Positions 33,219 to 41,417 of a DNA stretch of 64,000 nucleotides are shown here, in pieces. Below the pieces are notes generated by a model, which did not search any database, was not told where the DNA came from, and saw only the letters and a list, made by a program, of their open reading frames with translations. Made by a program: the position numbers and the translations under genes. Numbering within the stretch: the first letter of the stretch is position 1; every line of letters begins with the position of its first letter. Source of the stretch: an uncultured Clostridia bacterium (lineage in GTDB: Bacteria > Bacillota > Clostridia > Oscillospirales > Ruminococcaceae); assembly GCA_947624155.1 (NCBI GenBank), contig CANQJB010000002.1, positions 1 through 64,000 on the forward strand, read 5' to 3'.

Positions 33219-34591
33219 AGCGTTACACCGTCCTTGAATATCGCAATCTCGCGGAAGCCGTTTTTCTCGCTCTTGGTCTCTGCGCCGTTTGCAACCGAAA
33301 CGACGAAGTCAAAAAACTCGCGGTCTAAGCTTTCGCCGCCGATTATCCTTCCGGCGTCAAAGTCGATCCAGCCGGATTTTTTTAAATAAAGCGCGCTGTT
33401 TGAGGAAATTTTCACAGTCGGCACAGGCGAGCCGAGAGGCGTTCCGCGGCCGGTCGAGAAGAGTATCAGGTGGCAGCCGCAGGCCGCGAGGTTGGTTATC
33501 GCGACTATGTCGTTTCCGGGGCCGTTGAGAAGGCTCAGGCCGCTGCGCTTCAATCTGTCGCCGTAGTCCAAAACGTCGGTGACGGGGGCGCTGCCGCCCT
33601 TCTGGACGCAGCCGAGCGACTTTTCCTCAAGGGTCGTGATCCCGCCGGCGCGGTTGCCGGGAGAGGGGTTTTCATAGATCTCCTGCCCGTGAGCGGTGAA
33701 GTAGTCCTTGAAGTTATTTATCAGCGAAACGGTTTTATCGAAGACCTCGCGGGAAACGCAGCGGTTCATCAAAATAGTTTCGGCGCCGAACATCTCGGGG
33801 ACTTCGGTCAGGACAGTCGAGCCGCCCATCGAGATCAGGCGGTCGGAGAAGCGGCCGATCAGCGGGTTGGCGGTGATTCCGGAAAAACCGTCGGAGCCTC
33901 CGCACTTTAAGCCGACGCGCAGCTTTGAGATCGGCACAGGCTGCCTTTTGAAGCTGCCTGCATATTCTTTAAGCTCGGCTATCAGCTTAATACCCTCGGA
34001 GATTTCGTCCCCGCAGTCCTGAGAATTGAGAAATTTCACTCTCGCGGGGTCGACTTCGCCGAGGACTTTTTTAAACTCGGCGAGGTTGTTGTTCTCGCAG
34101 CCGAGTCCGAGAACCAGAACGCCGCCGGCGTTGGGGTGTCTGACCAAACCAGCAAGAATTTTCTGGGTAGTAAGGTGGTCGCCGCCGAGCTGAGAACAGC
34201 CGTAGGGGTGGGTAAGAGCGATTGCGCCGCCGAGCTCGGCGAGCCTTTTTGCGATTCCGTTTACGCAGCCGACAGTCGGAATGATCCAGATATCGTTTCT
34301 GATTCCGATGTCGCCGTCCTCGCGAAGATAGGCGTTGACCGTCAGCGGCTCGGCGGGGCTCAATTCACAGCTCACCGGGTTATAGACATAGTCCTCGCGG
34401 AGATTAAGAGCGGTTCTGAGGTTATGGGTGTGAACCTGCTCGCCGGATTTAATATCAGCCGAGGCTTTGCCGATCGGGAAGCCGTATTTTATCACGCTCT
34501 CCCCTGCCCTTATGTCGCAAAGCGCGAGCTTGTGGCCGGTCTCGGAATTGACCGCGACATTGTCGGCAGGGTGAATTTTTATCAGGCTCAT
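33215..34591 (-). CDS. uxaA: Altronate dehydratase (UxaA family)
   Basis: A 458-residue full-length UxaA-type protein. A SAF-like N-terminal part (about 1-85, SLIKIHPADNVAVN) is followed by the dehydratase domain with GIRNDIWIIPTVGCVN (about 113), HPYGCSQLGGDH (about 147), LKCGGSDGFSG (about 228) and a FSTGRGTPLGSP motif near the end. It removes water from D-altronate to give KDG; relatives act on galactarate and, in Campylobacter fucose loci, probably fuconate. It overlaps uxaB upstream by four bases and the lactonase gene downstream by four. The neighbouring uxaB favours altronate. Confidence 0.92.
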   Translation of the reverse strand: MSLIKIHPADNVAVNSETGHKLALCDIRAGESVIKYGFPIGKASADIKSGEQVHTHNLRTALNLREDYVYNPVSCELSPAEPLTVNAYLREDGDIGIRNDIWIIPTVGCVNGIAKRLAELGGAIALTHPYGCSQLGGDHLTTQKILAGLVRHPNAGGVLVLGLGCENNNLAEFKKVLGEVDPARVKFLNSQDCGDEISEGIKLIAELKEYAGSFKRQPVPISKLRVGLKCGGSDGFSGITANPLIGRFSDRLISMGGSTVLTEVPEMFGAETILMNRCVSREVFDKTVSLINNFKDYFTAHGQEIYENPSPGNRAGGITTLEEKSLGCVQKGGSAPVTDVLDYGDRLKRSGLSLLNGPGNDIVAITNLAACGCHLILFSTGRGTPLGSPVPTVKISSNSALYLKKSGWIDFDAGRIIGGESLDREFFDFVVSVANGAETKSEKNGFREIAIFKDGVTL

Positions 34592-35913
34592 TTCAGAGCC
34601 TCCCGATAATAGGCGGTCATTCCCTCGCTTCTGATAAGATCATAGGTATATTCGACCTCAGGGAGCATAAAGCTGAGGTCCTCGCCCCAATAGTCGGTTC
34701 TTGAAAGGATTTCGGCAACAGAAGCGGTGCGCATAAACTTCATTATCTCCTCGCCGTCGTTGGATTCACCGGTGCGGTAAAAAGCTATAAGCGCCGCAAG
34801 CGACATTGTCAGAAGCTTGGGGAGACGGTTGTTCTGCTCGCGGTATTCGAGAATTGTCGGCAGAACGCGCGCCTTGAATTTGCTGACCGAGTTTAAGGCG
34901 ATCGAAAGGAGCTGGTGCTTGACGAACGGATTTGCAAAGCGTTCGAGAACCGCTGCGCCGAAGGTCTTGTCCTCATCGGTAGAGCCGAGAGTCGGGATTA
35001 TCTCTTCGTCGAGTGCCTTTTTCAGGAAGCCGCAGACATTCGGGTCGTCTAGACATTCCTTTACCGTCGAAAGGCCGTAGAGCCGCGCGGCGAGAACCAT
35101 CGAGGTGTGCGCGCCGTTGAGGATTCTGACCTTGCGCTTTTTATATGGGGTGACGTCGTTTGTCCAGATAACGTTTACTCCTGCCTTTTTGAGCGGGAAC
35201 TCGTCTTCAAAGTCGCCTTCAATTACCCAGAGGTGGAAGATCTCGGCGGTGTTTAAAAGCCTGTCTTCACAGCCGAGCTCTTCGCAGAGCTTAGCGGCTT
35301 CGTCCTTCGGATAGCCGGTGCAGATCCTGTCGACAAGGGTGTTGCAGAAACGGTTTTCAGTCTCGATCCAGGACTTGAAGCCGTCGCCGAGCTGCCAAAG
35401 ATCGGCATATTTCAGGACATATTCCTTTAAGAAATCGGCGTTATGGTCGATAAGCTCGCAGCAGAAAAGGATAAACCCGGGCAGGCCGCACTTATAGCGC
35501 TCATAGAGGAGCGCAGTCAGCTTCGCGGGGAAGGACTTCGGCGGAGCGTCGGTGAGCTTTTCGGCGCCGAGATATTCGATTCCGGCCTCGGTGGTGTTCG
35601 AGATTATAAAGCGCATATCGGGGTTGTGTGCGAGTTCAAGATAAGCTTTATAGTCTGAATAGGGGTTGACGCCGCGGGAGATTGAATGAACCTCGGTGCA
35701 TTGGTTTATAACTTCGCCGTTTTCGACTCCGCGGAGATACTGGTGATAGACGCCGTGCTGGGAGTTCAAGACGTCGATAAGGCCCTTTTCAATCGGCTGA
35801 ACGACGACGGCCTTTCCGTCAAACACGCCCTTTTCGTTCATGATATGTATAAACATATCAGCAAAGGAGCGGAGGAACCCGCCCTCGCCGAACTGGATTA
35901 TTCTCTCTTTCAT
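34588..35913 (-). CDS. uxaB: Tagaturonate reductase / altronate oxidoreductase
   Basis: A 441-residue polyol-type dehydrogenase of the UxaB/mannitol dehydrogenase family. The N-terminal QFGEGGFLRSFAD is the nucleotide-binding start typical of UxaB, and NGAHTSMVLAA (about 265) is the family's central motif. It reduces D-tagaturonate to D-altronate with NADH. It is slightly shorter than the E. coli enzyme. UxaB and UxaA normally serve galacturonate breakdown after UxaC, but no uxaC is in this window. Here they sit with a lactonase, a mutarotase and two dehydrogenases. The start lies three bases after the stop of the zinc dehydrogenase gene. Confidence 0.93.
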   Translation of the reverse strand: MKERIIQFGEGGFLRSFADMFIHIMNEKGVFDGKAVVVQPIEKGLIDVLNSQHGVYHQYLRGVENGEVINQCTEVHSISRGVNPYSDYKAYLELAHNPDMRFIISNTTEAGIEYLGAEKLTDAPPKSFPAKLTALLYERYKCGLPGFILFCCELIDHNADFLKEYVLKYADLWQLGDGFKSWIETENRFCNTLVDRICTGYPKDEAAKLCEELGCEDRLLNTAEIFHLWVIEGDFEDEFPLKKAGVNVIWTNDVTPYKKRKVRILNGAHTSMVLAARLYGLSTVKECLDDPNVCGFLKKALDEEIIPTLGSTDEDKTFGAAVLERFANPFVKHQLLSIALNSVSKFKARVLPTILEYREQNNRLPKLLTMSLAALIAFYRTGESNDGEEIMKFMRTASVAEILSRTDYWGEDLSFMLPEVEYTYDLIRSEGMTAYYREALK

Positions 35914-35915
35914 AT

Positions 35916-36935
35916 TCAGTCTCCTATCTTGACAAGAACCTTGCAGAGGTCGCCGTTGTTGTTGGCGAGAGCCTTAAAGGCTTCGTCGGCTCTGTCCATC
36001 GGGTAAACGTCGCTGACCATTTTTAAGACGTCGACTCTGCCGCTTGCGATGATGTCGATGACCTCTTTGAAATCCGAAGGGTATGAATTGCGGCTGCCGA
36101 AGACATTCAGCTCCTTTTTCAGAAGTATCGAATGGAGGAAGGTGGTCTCCTTCTTGCCGTTTCCTATAAGAACTATCTGACCGGCGAAGGCGGCGCAGTC
36201 GATGCAGTTGAGGAAGGTCACCGACTGACCGCAGGCTTCGATGCAGATATCAAAGCCGTCGCCGTTTGTTATCTCCATAGCCTTTTTGACGATGTCGTCA
36301 TTTTTGGAGTTGATAACTCCCTTTGCTCCGAACATCTTCGCCTTTTCGAGGCGGCCGTCCAGAATGTCGGCGACATATACCTCGGCTCCCTTTTCTTTTG
36401 CGGAGATCAGCGCGAACAGGCCGATCGGACCGGCGCCGACGACGAGAACTCTGTCGCCCGGCTTGATTTTCGCGCGGTTGACGGCGTGCCAGCTTATTGT
36501 GAACGGCTCGACGAGAGCGAGCTGCTTCGCGGAAAGGCCCTTGCCCTCATAAATTCTCGAAATCGGCATTGAGACATATTCGCAGAAGCTGCCGTCGCGC
36601 TGAACGCCCATCGTCTTGTTGTCGGTGCAGCAGTTGACGAATCCTCTGCGGCAGGAATAGCACTCGCCGCAGTTGAAATAGGGGTTGGCGGTAACGACGT
36701 CTCCCGGCTTCAAGCCGCGGTCGTTTTTGGGAATTGAAACGATTTCGGCGGAAAATTCGTGTCCCGGAATGCGGGGATAGGTCGTGAACGGCTGGTTGCC
36801 GGTGTAGCTCGCGACGTCGGCTCCGCAGATTCCGCCGTAGAGGATTTTGAGGAGCGCCTCGCCCTCGTCAGGCTCCGGCTTCGGGGTGTCGACAACCGCG
36901 ATTTCAAAGGGTTTATTGATCAGAACTGTCTTCAT
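35916..36935 (-). CDS. Zinc-dependent MDR alcohol dehydrogenase, L-galactonate-5-dehydrogenase-like
   Basis: The start is taken at the ATG at 36935; a GTG nine bases upstream is possible. The 339-residue product is a zinc MDR: catalytic ligands C37 (GGICGAD) and H59/E60 (PGHEF), a structural four-Cys loop (CGECYSCRRGFVNCC, about 89-103) and the Rossmann start VLVVGAGPIGLF. Placed just before uxaB and uxaA, it may oxidise L-galactonate at C5 to D-tagaturonate, as LgoD-type enzymes do. Sorbitol/L-iditol or threonine dehydrogenase activity cannot be excluded from sequence. Overlap and tight spacing with uxaB show one transcript. Confidence 0.85.
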   Translation of the reverse strand: MKTVLINKPFEIAVVDTPKPEPDEGEALLKILYGGICGADVASYTGNQPFTTYPRIPGHEFSAEIVSIPKNDRGLKPGDVVTANPYFNCGECYSCRRGFVNCCTDNKTMGVQRDGSFCEYVSMPISRIYEGKGLSAKQLALVEPFTISWHAVNRAKIKPGDRVLVVGAGPIGLFALISAKEKGAEVYVADILDGRLEKAKMFGAKGVINSKNDDIVKKAMEITNGDGFDICIEACGQSVTFLNCIDCAAFAGQIVLIGNGKKETTFLHSILLKKELNVFGSRNSYPSDFKEVIDIIASGRVDVLKMVSDVYPMDRADEAFKALANNNGDLCKVLVKIGD

Positions 36936-36950
36936 TTCAATCACACTTTC

Positions 36951-38150
36951 TCATATATTGATGTATTTTTTGTTCCAGATAACCGCCGTTTTCATCGGGG
37001 CGGCCTTGGAATAAATCTTGTTTTTATATGCGCCGATCGGGTCGGCGGCAAATTCGTCCCTGTCGATCAGCTCGACGATCTCGTTGTAGCGGCTCTTGGC
37101 TAAAAGCTCGATCGCGCGCTCCATGTGGCACTGGCGGAAGTTGATCGAGCCGAAGATCAGGTGGTTCTCGAAGCCGAACGGCATTGTGTCATATTCGACG
37201 CGGGGGCCGAGTGAAAAGCTGTTGTAGATTCCGTTGCAGCCGAGAGCGCGGTGCTCAAAGGCGACTCGGTGCTCGACATTCGAGCCGCTGACGCCGATAA
37301 ACATTGTCGCTCTGCCGCCGAGACGTTCAACTATCGCGTCGGCGAGCTCCTTTTCGGAGGAATAGCTGTTTCTGAGATATTCCGCGCCGGTCTCGCGAAG
37401 AGCAAATCTGACCTTCCGAGAATCCTCGGGGCTTCTCGCGACAAAGAGAATCTTAGCGTTCGGGTGGGCGCGGTGGATAAGGTCGCCCATAAACATTCCG
37501 GTAGTTCCGAGGCCGAAGATAACGGTGCGGTCGAAAATCTCTTCTTTGGCGATTTTCCTCGCGGCGTCTTCGTCGCACTTTTCGCACGCCATTACAACTC
37601 GGAACAGGTGAGCCGAGCCGAGGTCCTCCATTCGCTCGAGCTGAAAGAGCATACAGCCGAACGGGTCGGGAAATACCATTTTTTTGGCAAATTCGAGGTT
37701 GAGCTTTCCTCCGCTGACATAGCCGTCGGGAATGCGAAGAAGCATATCTGGGTTGAAATACTGGGCGTCGCAGAAAAGGCCGTCGGCGCGGTCGCAGCCG
37801 TATTCAAAATAGCTCTCGCCGTCGGTATAGCGGGTCGGGTCATAGCTGTCGCCGCCGCGGATCAGAACGATCGCGAAGCGGTTTTCAGACGGAACCCAGA
37901 CTATTCCCTCGTGGCCGTTGATAAGGCGGTTTTCACCCTCGGGGAATTTCGACCCCAATAGGCCCTTTGAGCCCATGTTCATCAGCTCGTTGTCGGTGCC
38001 GCAGAAGCCGATCAGAACCGGCTCGCAGAGAACGCCCTCCTTTTCGGACTCGCCGCGAAGACGGCGGCGCTTGACGTTTTTGATCTCAACGTCGCCATAG
38101 ACCAGCGGGCGGGCTTCGTCGTTCTGAAAATATGTACCTTTTACTAACAT
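36951..38150 (-). CDS. Glucose-dehydrogenase-like MDR, possible aldose 1-dehydrogenase
   Basis: The start is the ATG at 38150, eight bases after CGGAG; an upstream extension lacks a ribosome binding site. The 399-residue MDR protein has C50 in GFCGTDNE and H80/E81 in INGHEG as catalytic zinc ligands, and a cofactor motif FGLGTTGMFMG near residue 220. The CGTD and NGHEG pattern resembles archaeal-type glucose 1-dehydrogenases. A normal four-Cys structural zinc loop is not evident. As first gene of an operon with mutarotase and lactonase genes, it may oxidise L-galactose or L-fucose at C1 to the lactone. That role is inferred. Confidence 0.75.
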   Translation of the reverse strand: MLVKGTYFQNDEARPLVYGDVEIKNVKRRRLRGESEKEGVLCEPVLIGFCGTDNELMNMGSKGLLGSKFPEGENRLINGHEGIVWVPSENRFAIVLIRGGDSYDPTRYTDGESYFEYGCDRADGLFCDAQYFNPDMLLRIPDGYVSGGKLNLEFAKKMVFPDPFGCMLFQLERMEDLGSAHLFRVVMACEKCDEDAARKIAKEEIFDRTVIFGLGTTGMFMGDLIHRAHPNAKILFVARSPEDSRKVRFALRETGAEYLRNSYSSEKELADAIVERLGGRATMFIGVSGSNVEHRVAFEHRALGCNGIYNSFSLGPRVEYDTMPFGFENHLIFGSINFRQCHMERAIELLAKSRYNEIVELIDRDEFAADPIGAYKNKIYSKAAPMKTAVIWNKKYINI

Positions 38151-38185
38151 ATCAGTCACTCCGTTCCGGGTAAATTTCACCTTTT

Positions 38186-38214
38186 ATTCTACACCACTTT
38201 TCAGAGATTTTCAA
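38186..38214 (-). promoter_or_regulatory. Sigma-A promoter for the seven-gene sugar-acid operon
   Basis: Minus-strand TTGAAA (38209-38214), 17-base spacer, TAGAAT (38186-38191), 36 bases before the first start codon. Confidence 0.75.
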
Positions 38215-38240
38215 TACCCGTCAGAAATTTTTGCGCTTAA

Positions 38241-38267
38241 AGCCGCTCTGACACAGGAATACAAATC
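38241..38267 (+). repeat. Fragment of family B repeat (left end only)
   Basis: AGCCGCTCTGACACAGGAAT and the bases after it match the first 27 bases of the 189-bp element with about two differences; no right end is nearby. It lies between two divergent promoters. Confidence 0.6.
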
Positions 38268-38340
38268 GGGCCGCTTTTTCGGGAACAGTTTGCCATTTGT
38301 CATATATAATTGAGAATATATAAGATTGAATGAAAAACAC

Positions 38341-38369
38341 TTGAAATCCGACGGAATGTTTCGTATAAT
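38341..38369 (+). promoter_or_regulatory. Sigma-A promoter for the CE1-like esterase pair
   Basis: TTGAAA (38341-38346), 17-base spacer, TATAAT (38364-38369), 36 bases before the ATG at 38405. Confidence 0.8.
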
Positions 38370-38404
38370 ATGATTATAAATCTCAACAGAAAGGACTTGG
38401 AACT

Positions 38405-39250
38405 ATGAATTATGCTTTGAAATTGCCGGAAAATATGCTCCGCGAGCAGCCGCTAAAAGGAGAGGTACGCCGTTTTGAATACGACACCGAAACCTATGAC
38501 GCCGACAGCAAGCCGCTCCACAAGGGCGCGTGGGTATATCTTCCTTACGGCTACAACCCCGAGAAAAAATATGACATAGTCTATCTTTTGCACGGCGGCG
38601 GAGTCAACGAGGACTGGTGGTTCAAGATGTTCCCCGAAACGGTCACTATTCTCGACAATATGTTTGCCGACAAGCTCTGCGAGCCCTGCATCATTGTCAC
38701 ACCGACATATTACCGCAACGACCCCTCGCTCAGAACATCTGTCGACATCACCGAGCACTTTAAATCTGAACTCCGCAAGGATCTGATCCCTGCGGTCGAA
38801 AAGGAGTTTTCGACCTATGCCTGCGGCGACGTTTCGGAAGAGAATCTCGTCGCGACAAGAAATCGCCGCGCTTTCGCCGGCCTTTCGCTCGGCTCGATGA
38901 CTACATACCGCGCGGCGCTTTATAACAACTTCGACCTGTTCTCGTGGTACGGCCCGTTTTCCGGCTGCTGCGGCCCGATGGGAGATCACAACACCGAAGT
39001 CCGCAGAATCTGCGAAACTCTAGCCGACGGCGAAGCAAAGGGACTTTCTTTAGACTTTATGCTCTGCTGCAACGGCGACAAGGATATCGCTTATGCCGAG
39101 CACCGCGACATTATGGAAAAGGCGGAGGCGCTCTGCCCTCAGCTCGTTGTCGGCGAAAACTATGACTTTGTCGTTATCCCCGGCGGAGTTCACGATATGA
39201 ACGCCTGGCAGCTCGACCTCTATAACGCGCTTCAGGTCTTCTTCAAATAA
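38405..39250 (+). CDS. CE1-like esterase, apparently cytoplasmic
   Basis: A 281-residue alpha/beta-hydrolase of the esterase D/feruloyl esterase type: VYLPYGYNPEKKYD and YLLHGGG (about 60-66), nucleophile Ser161 in GLSLGS, and a late His in GGVHDMNAW. It lacks a signal peptide, unlike the lipoprotein esterase that follows 15 bases later and the one at 12250, with which it shares the same layout. It may therefore strip acyl groups from imported xylo-oligosaccharides while the partner works outside. The start ATG follows AGAAAGGAC. Acyl specificity is unknown. Confidence 0.85.
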   Translation: MNYALKLPENMLREQPLKGEVRRFEYDTETYDADSKPLHKGAWVYLPYGYNPEKKYDIVYLLHGGGVNEDWWFKMFPETVTILDNMFADKLCEPCIIVTPTYYRNDPSLRTSVDITEHFKSELRKDLIPAVEKEFSTYACGDVSEENLVATRNRRAFAGLSLGSMTTYRAALYNNFDLFSWYGPFSGCCGPMGDHNTEVRRICETLADGEAKGLSLDFMLCCNGDKDIAYAEHRDIMEKAEALCPQLVVGENYDFVVIPGGVHDMNAWQLDLYNALQVFFK

Positions 39251-39265
39251 CGTGAGGCGAAAATC

Positions 39266-40204
39266 ATGAAAAGATTATTTACAGTTATACTCGCGGCAAT
39301 GATGCTAGCAGGCTGCTCGGGCGGCGAAAACGCCGGCTCTCCCGTCGGCGCCGACGGCGCAAACACCGAAGAGGAGGTCGATATAATGGAAAATATGGAG
39401 GTCACGGAATTCTGCCCCGACGAAATCACCGAAACCCGCGACGGAGTCAAATACGGCACGCTTTCTCACGAGACCTATCACTCCGAAACGACCGGCAGGG
39501 ACAGAGGCTTTAATATCCTTCTGCCTGCGGATTATGACGAAACTAAAAAATATCCGGTTTTATATCTTTTGCACGGAATTTTCGGCGACGAAAACTCGAT
39601 GACCGACCCGAATTTCAAGATCCCCGAGATACTAGGAAACCTTGCCGCCGACGGCCTTGCGAAGGAAATGATTATCGTCTATCCGAATATGTACGCTTCG
39701 AGCGACCCGGCTCAGCAGCCCGCCTTTACCCCGGAATCGGTTCTTCCTTATGACAACTTCATCAACGACCTCGTCGACGATCTGATGCCCTATATCGAGG
39801 AAAACTATTCCGTACTGACCGGCAGGGACAACACCGCGATCTGCGGCTTCTCGATGGGCGGCAGAGAGACGCTTTTCATCGGGCTTTCCCGCCCCGATCT
39901 CTTTAAATACGTCGGAGCGATCTCCCCTGCTCCCGGGCTCACCCCCGGACAGGACTGGGCGATGACCCACCCCGGGCAGCTCGAGGAAAAGGAGCTGACC
40001 TTTGACGGCAAGGATTATAAGCCGGCGCTGCTGATGGTCTGCTGCGGCACCAACGACAGCGTTGTCGGAAAGTTCCCGCTGAGCTATCACGAGATCTTTG
40101 ACACAAACAAGACCGAGCATGTCTGGTATGAGATAACCGGCGCGGATCACGATGCGACGGCTATCAAGAGCGGCATATACAACTTCCTGAAAAACATTTT
40201 CTGA
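39266..40204 (+). CDS. CE1-like esterase lipoprotein
   Basis: A 312-residue product with a signal peptide and lipobox (LAGC, Cys17), an acidic linker (about 18-60), then an esterase D-type alpha/beta-hydrolase with LLHGIFGDENS (about 101), nucleophile Ser196 in CGFSMGGRE and a C-terminal His in GADHDATA. The sequence from TTGRDRGFNILLP onward is typical of feruloyl/xylan esterases. It is probably surface-anchored and works with the xylanases of this window (GH11, GH30). It is co-transcribed with the preceding cytoplasmic-looking paralogue. Confidence 0.88.
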   Translation: MKRLFTVILAAMMLAGCSGGENAGSPVGADGANTEEEVDIMENMEVTEFCPDEITETRDGVKYGTLSHETYHSETTGRDRGFNILLPADYDETKKYPVLYLLHGIFGDENSMTDPNFKIPEILGNLAADGLAKEMIIVYPNMYASSDPAQQPAFTPESVLPYDNFINDLVDDLMPYIEENYSVLTGRDNTAICGFSMGGRETLFIGLSRPDLFKYVGAISPAPGLTPGQDWAMTHPGQLEEKELTFDGKDYKPALLMVCCGTNDSVVGKFPLSYHEIFDTNKTEHVWYEITGADHDATAIKSGIYNFLKNIF

Positions 40205-40286
40205 ATGATTCAAGCGCCTCGGGGATCTCGGGGCGCTGCTTTAAAAAACAGAAAACAGAAGTCGGATTGCAGAATTTAAGGTGAAT

Positions 40287-40784
40287 ATGGAGCTTATTGA
40301 GATACTTAAAATACACGCAAAAAAATATCCGCTGATGAGACCGGAGGACGCCGTCAAGCTGATCTATCAGAACGAGTTCGGCGGCGGACACCTGATCAAA
40401 GACCCCGAGCAGAGACTCAGACGGCTGAGGCTGGAATATGAGCAGGTCGAGAAATCGCCCGGCGCGGAGCTTTTTGAGGATATCGGCAACGGGATCGTCA
40501 GAGTCAATCTCGCGGCGCTGGATCTCGGGGAATATCCGCTCGAAAAGCTCAACCGCGACTTTGTCGCCTCGGCGGAAAGACACAGAGGGAACCCGGAAAT
40601 CTTTATTGAAAAGCTTTCGGCGCTTTGGTGCGAAGCCGAGAGGATCGGGTTCGGGTTCACGAAGCGGGAGCTCGGAAAATATCTCGCGAAATATAAAAGC
40701 GCGGGATTTCCGGCAGTGTCGCACAGCGAGGCATACCGAAACGCCTACCGCCCGGCATATAGGGTAATCGAAAAAAGAGTGTAA
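40287..40784 (+). CDS. Conserved-looking protein of unknown function
   Basis: Not recognised. The start is the ATG at 40287 with AAGGTGA just upstream. The 165-residue product is soluble, rich in Glu, Arg and Lys, with a NEFGGGHLIKDPEQRL motif near residue 32 and a C-terminal SHSEAYRNAYRPAYRVI motif. The conserved-looking His, Tyr and Arg residues suggest an enzyme or nucleic-acid-binding protein, not a structural protein. It follows the esterase pair by 82 bases and ends at a strong terminator. A functional link to the esterases is not shown. Confidence 0.65.
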   Translation: MELIEILKIHAKKYPLMRPEDAVKLIYQNEFGGGHLIKDPEQRLRRLRLEYEQVEKSPGAELFEDIGNGIVRVNLAALDLGEYPLEKLNRDFVASAERHRGNPEIFIEKLSALWCEAERIGFGFTKRELGKYLAKYKSAGFPAVSHSEAYRNAYRPAYRVIEKRV

Positions 40785-40790
40785 AAGAAA

Positions 40791-40810
40791 AGCAGACGCG
40801 GGCGTCTGCT
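40791..40810. terminator. Bidirectional terminator between unknown gene and GrpB gene
   Basis: An 8-bp stem (40791-40798 with 40803-40810) with flanking A-run on the left and T-run on the right, so it can work in both directions. Confidence 0.85.
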
Positions 40811-40830
40811 TTTTGAGTATAAATCGGAAT

Positions 40831-41352
40831 TTACCATATTCCTATTTCCCTGTATATTCTCTCGATAAACGGAGACTTGTGTTCGATATATTTCTCCATA
40901 TCATACGGATAGAGCGCTGCCCCTTCTTCTTTGACGCGGCTGTATTCACATACAGCTTCGGGATGGGAACGCAAATAGTCCCTAAAAGCAATGTGCCTTT
41001 TTAGTTCTGCAGAATCTTGTGGACAAACATATAAATGGTGTTTCTGCAAATGATCTTTACCGTCATAATCGAACGCTTCCCGCCCGATAATGCCGAGATT
41101 TCCTTCATGGCGGTAACCAATACTATTCAAGGCGGCAACTGCGTCATTGAACAAAGAGTAATCTCTTATGATAACGTCAATATCAATGATTGGTTTTGCA
41201 GATAGACCTCGCACAGAAGTGCTGCCAACATGCTCAATACCCAGAGACAATTTGCCAAGAGCATTTTGAATCTCATCTTTTATTTTTATATAATTCTGTT
41301 CCCAGACCTTATCATAGGGCAGGACTATAATATGTTTTGTAACCACTTTCAC
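40831..41352 (-). CDS. GrpB family nucleotidyltransferase-like protein
   Basis: A 173-residue protein of the GrpB family (UPF0157), a branch of the nucleotidyltransferase superfamily, with the defining stretch EHVGSTSVRGLSAKPIIDIDV split around residues 41-61. The GSTS and the D-x-D pair form the usual metal/nucleotide site. Target and role are unknown; relatives are often near resistance or CoA-kinase genes. The gene is visibly richer in A and T than its neighbours and uses ATA, TTA and AGA-type codons more, which suggests recent acquisition. Monocistronic. Confidence 0.9.
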   Translation of the reverse strand: MKVVTKHIIVLPYDKVWEQNYIKIKDEIQNALGKLSLGIEHVGSTSVRGLSAKPIIDIDVIIRDYSLFNDAVAALNSIGYRHEGNLGIIGREAFDYDGKDHLQKHHLYVCPQDSAELKRHIAFRDYLRSHPEAVCEYSRVKEEGAALYPYDMEKYIEHKSPFIERIYREIGIW

Positions 41353-41417
41353 TCACCCGTACAAATAATGATTTATCGCGTCATATAGTCGATCGCCTAT
41401 TCGCCCGCATCGCCCTG

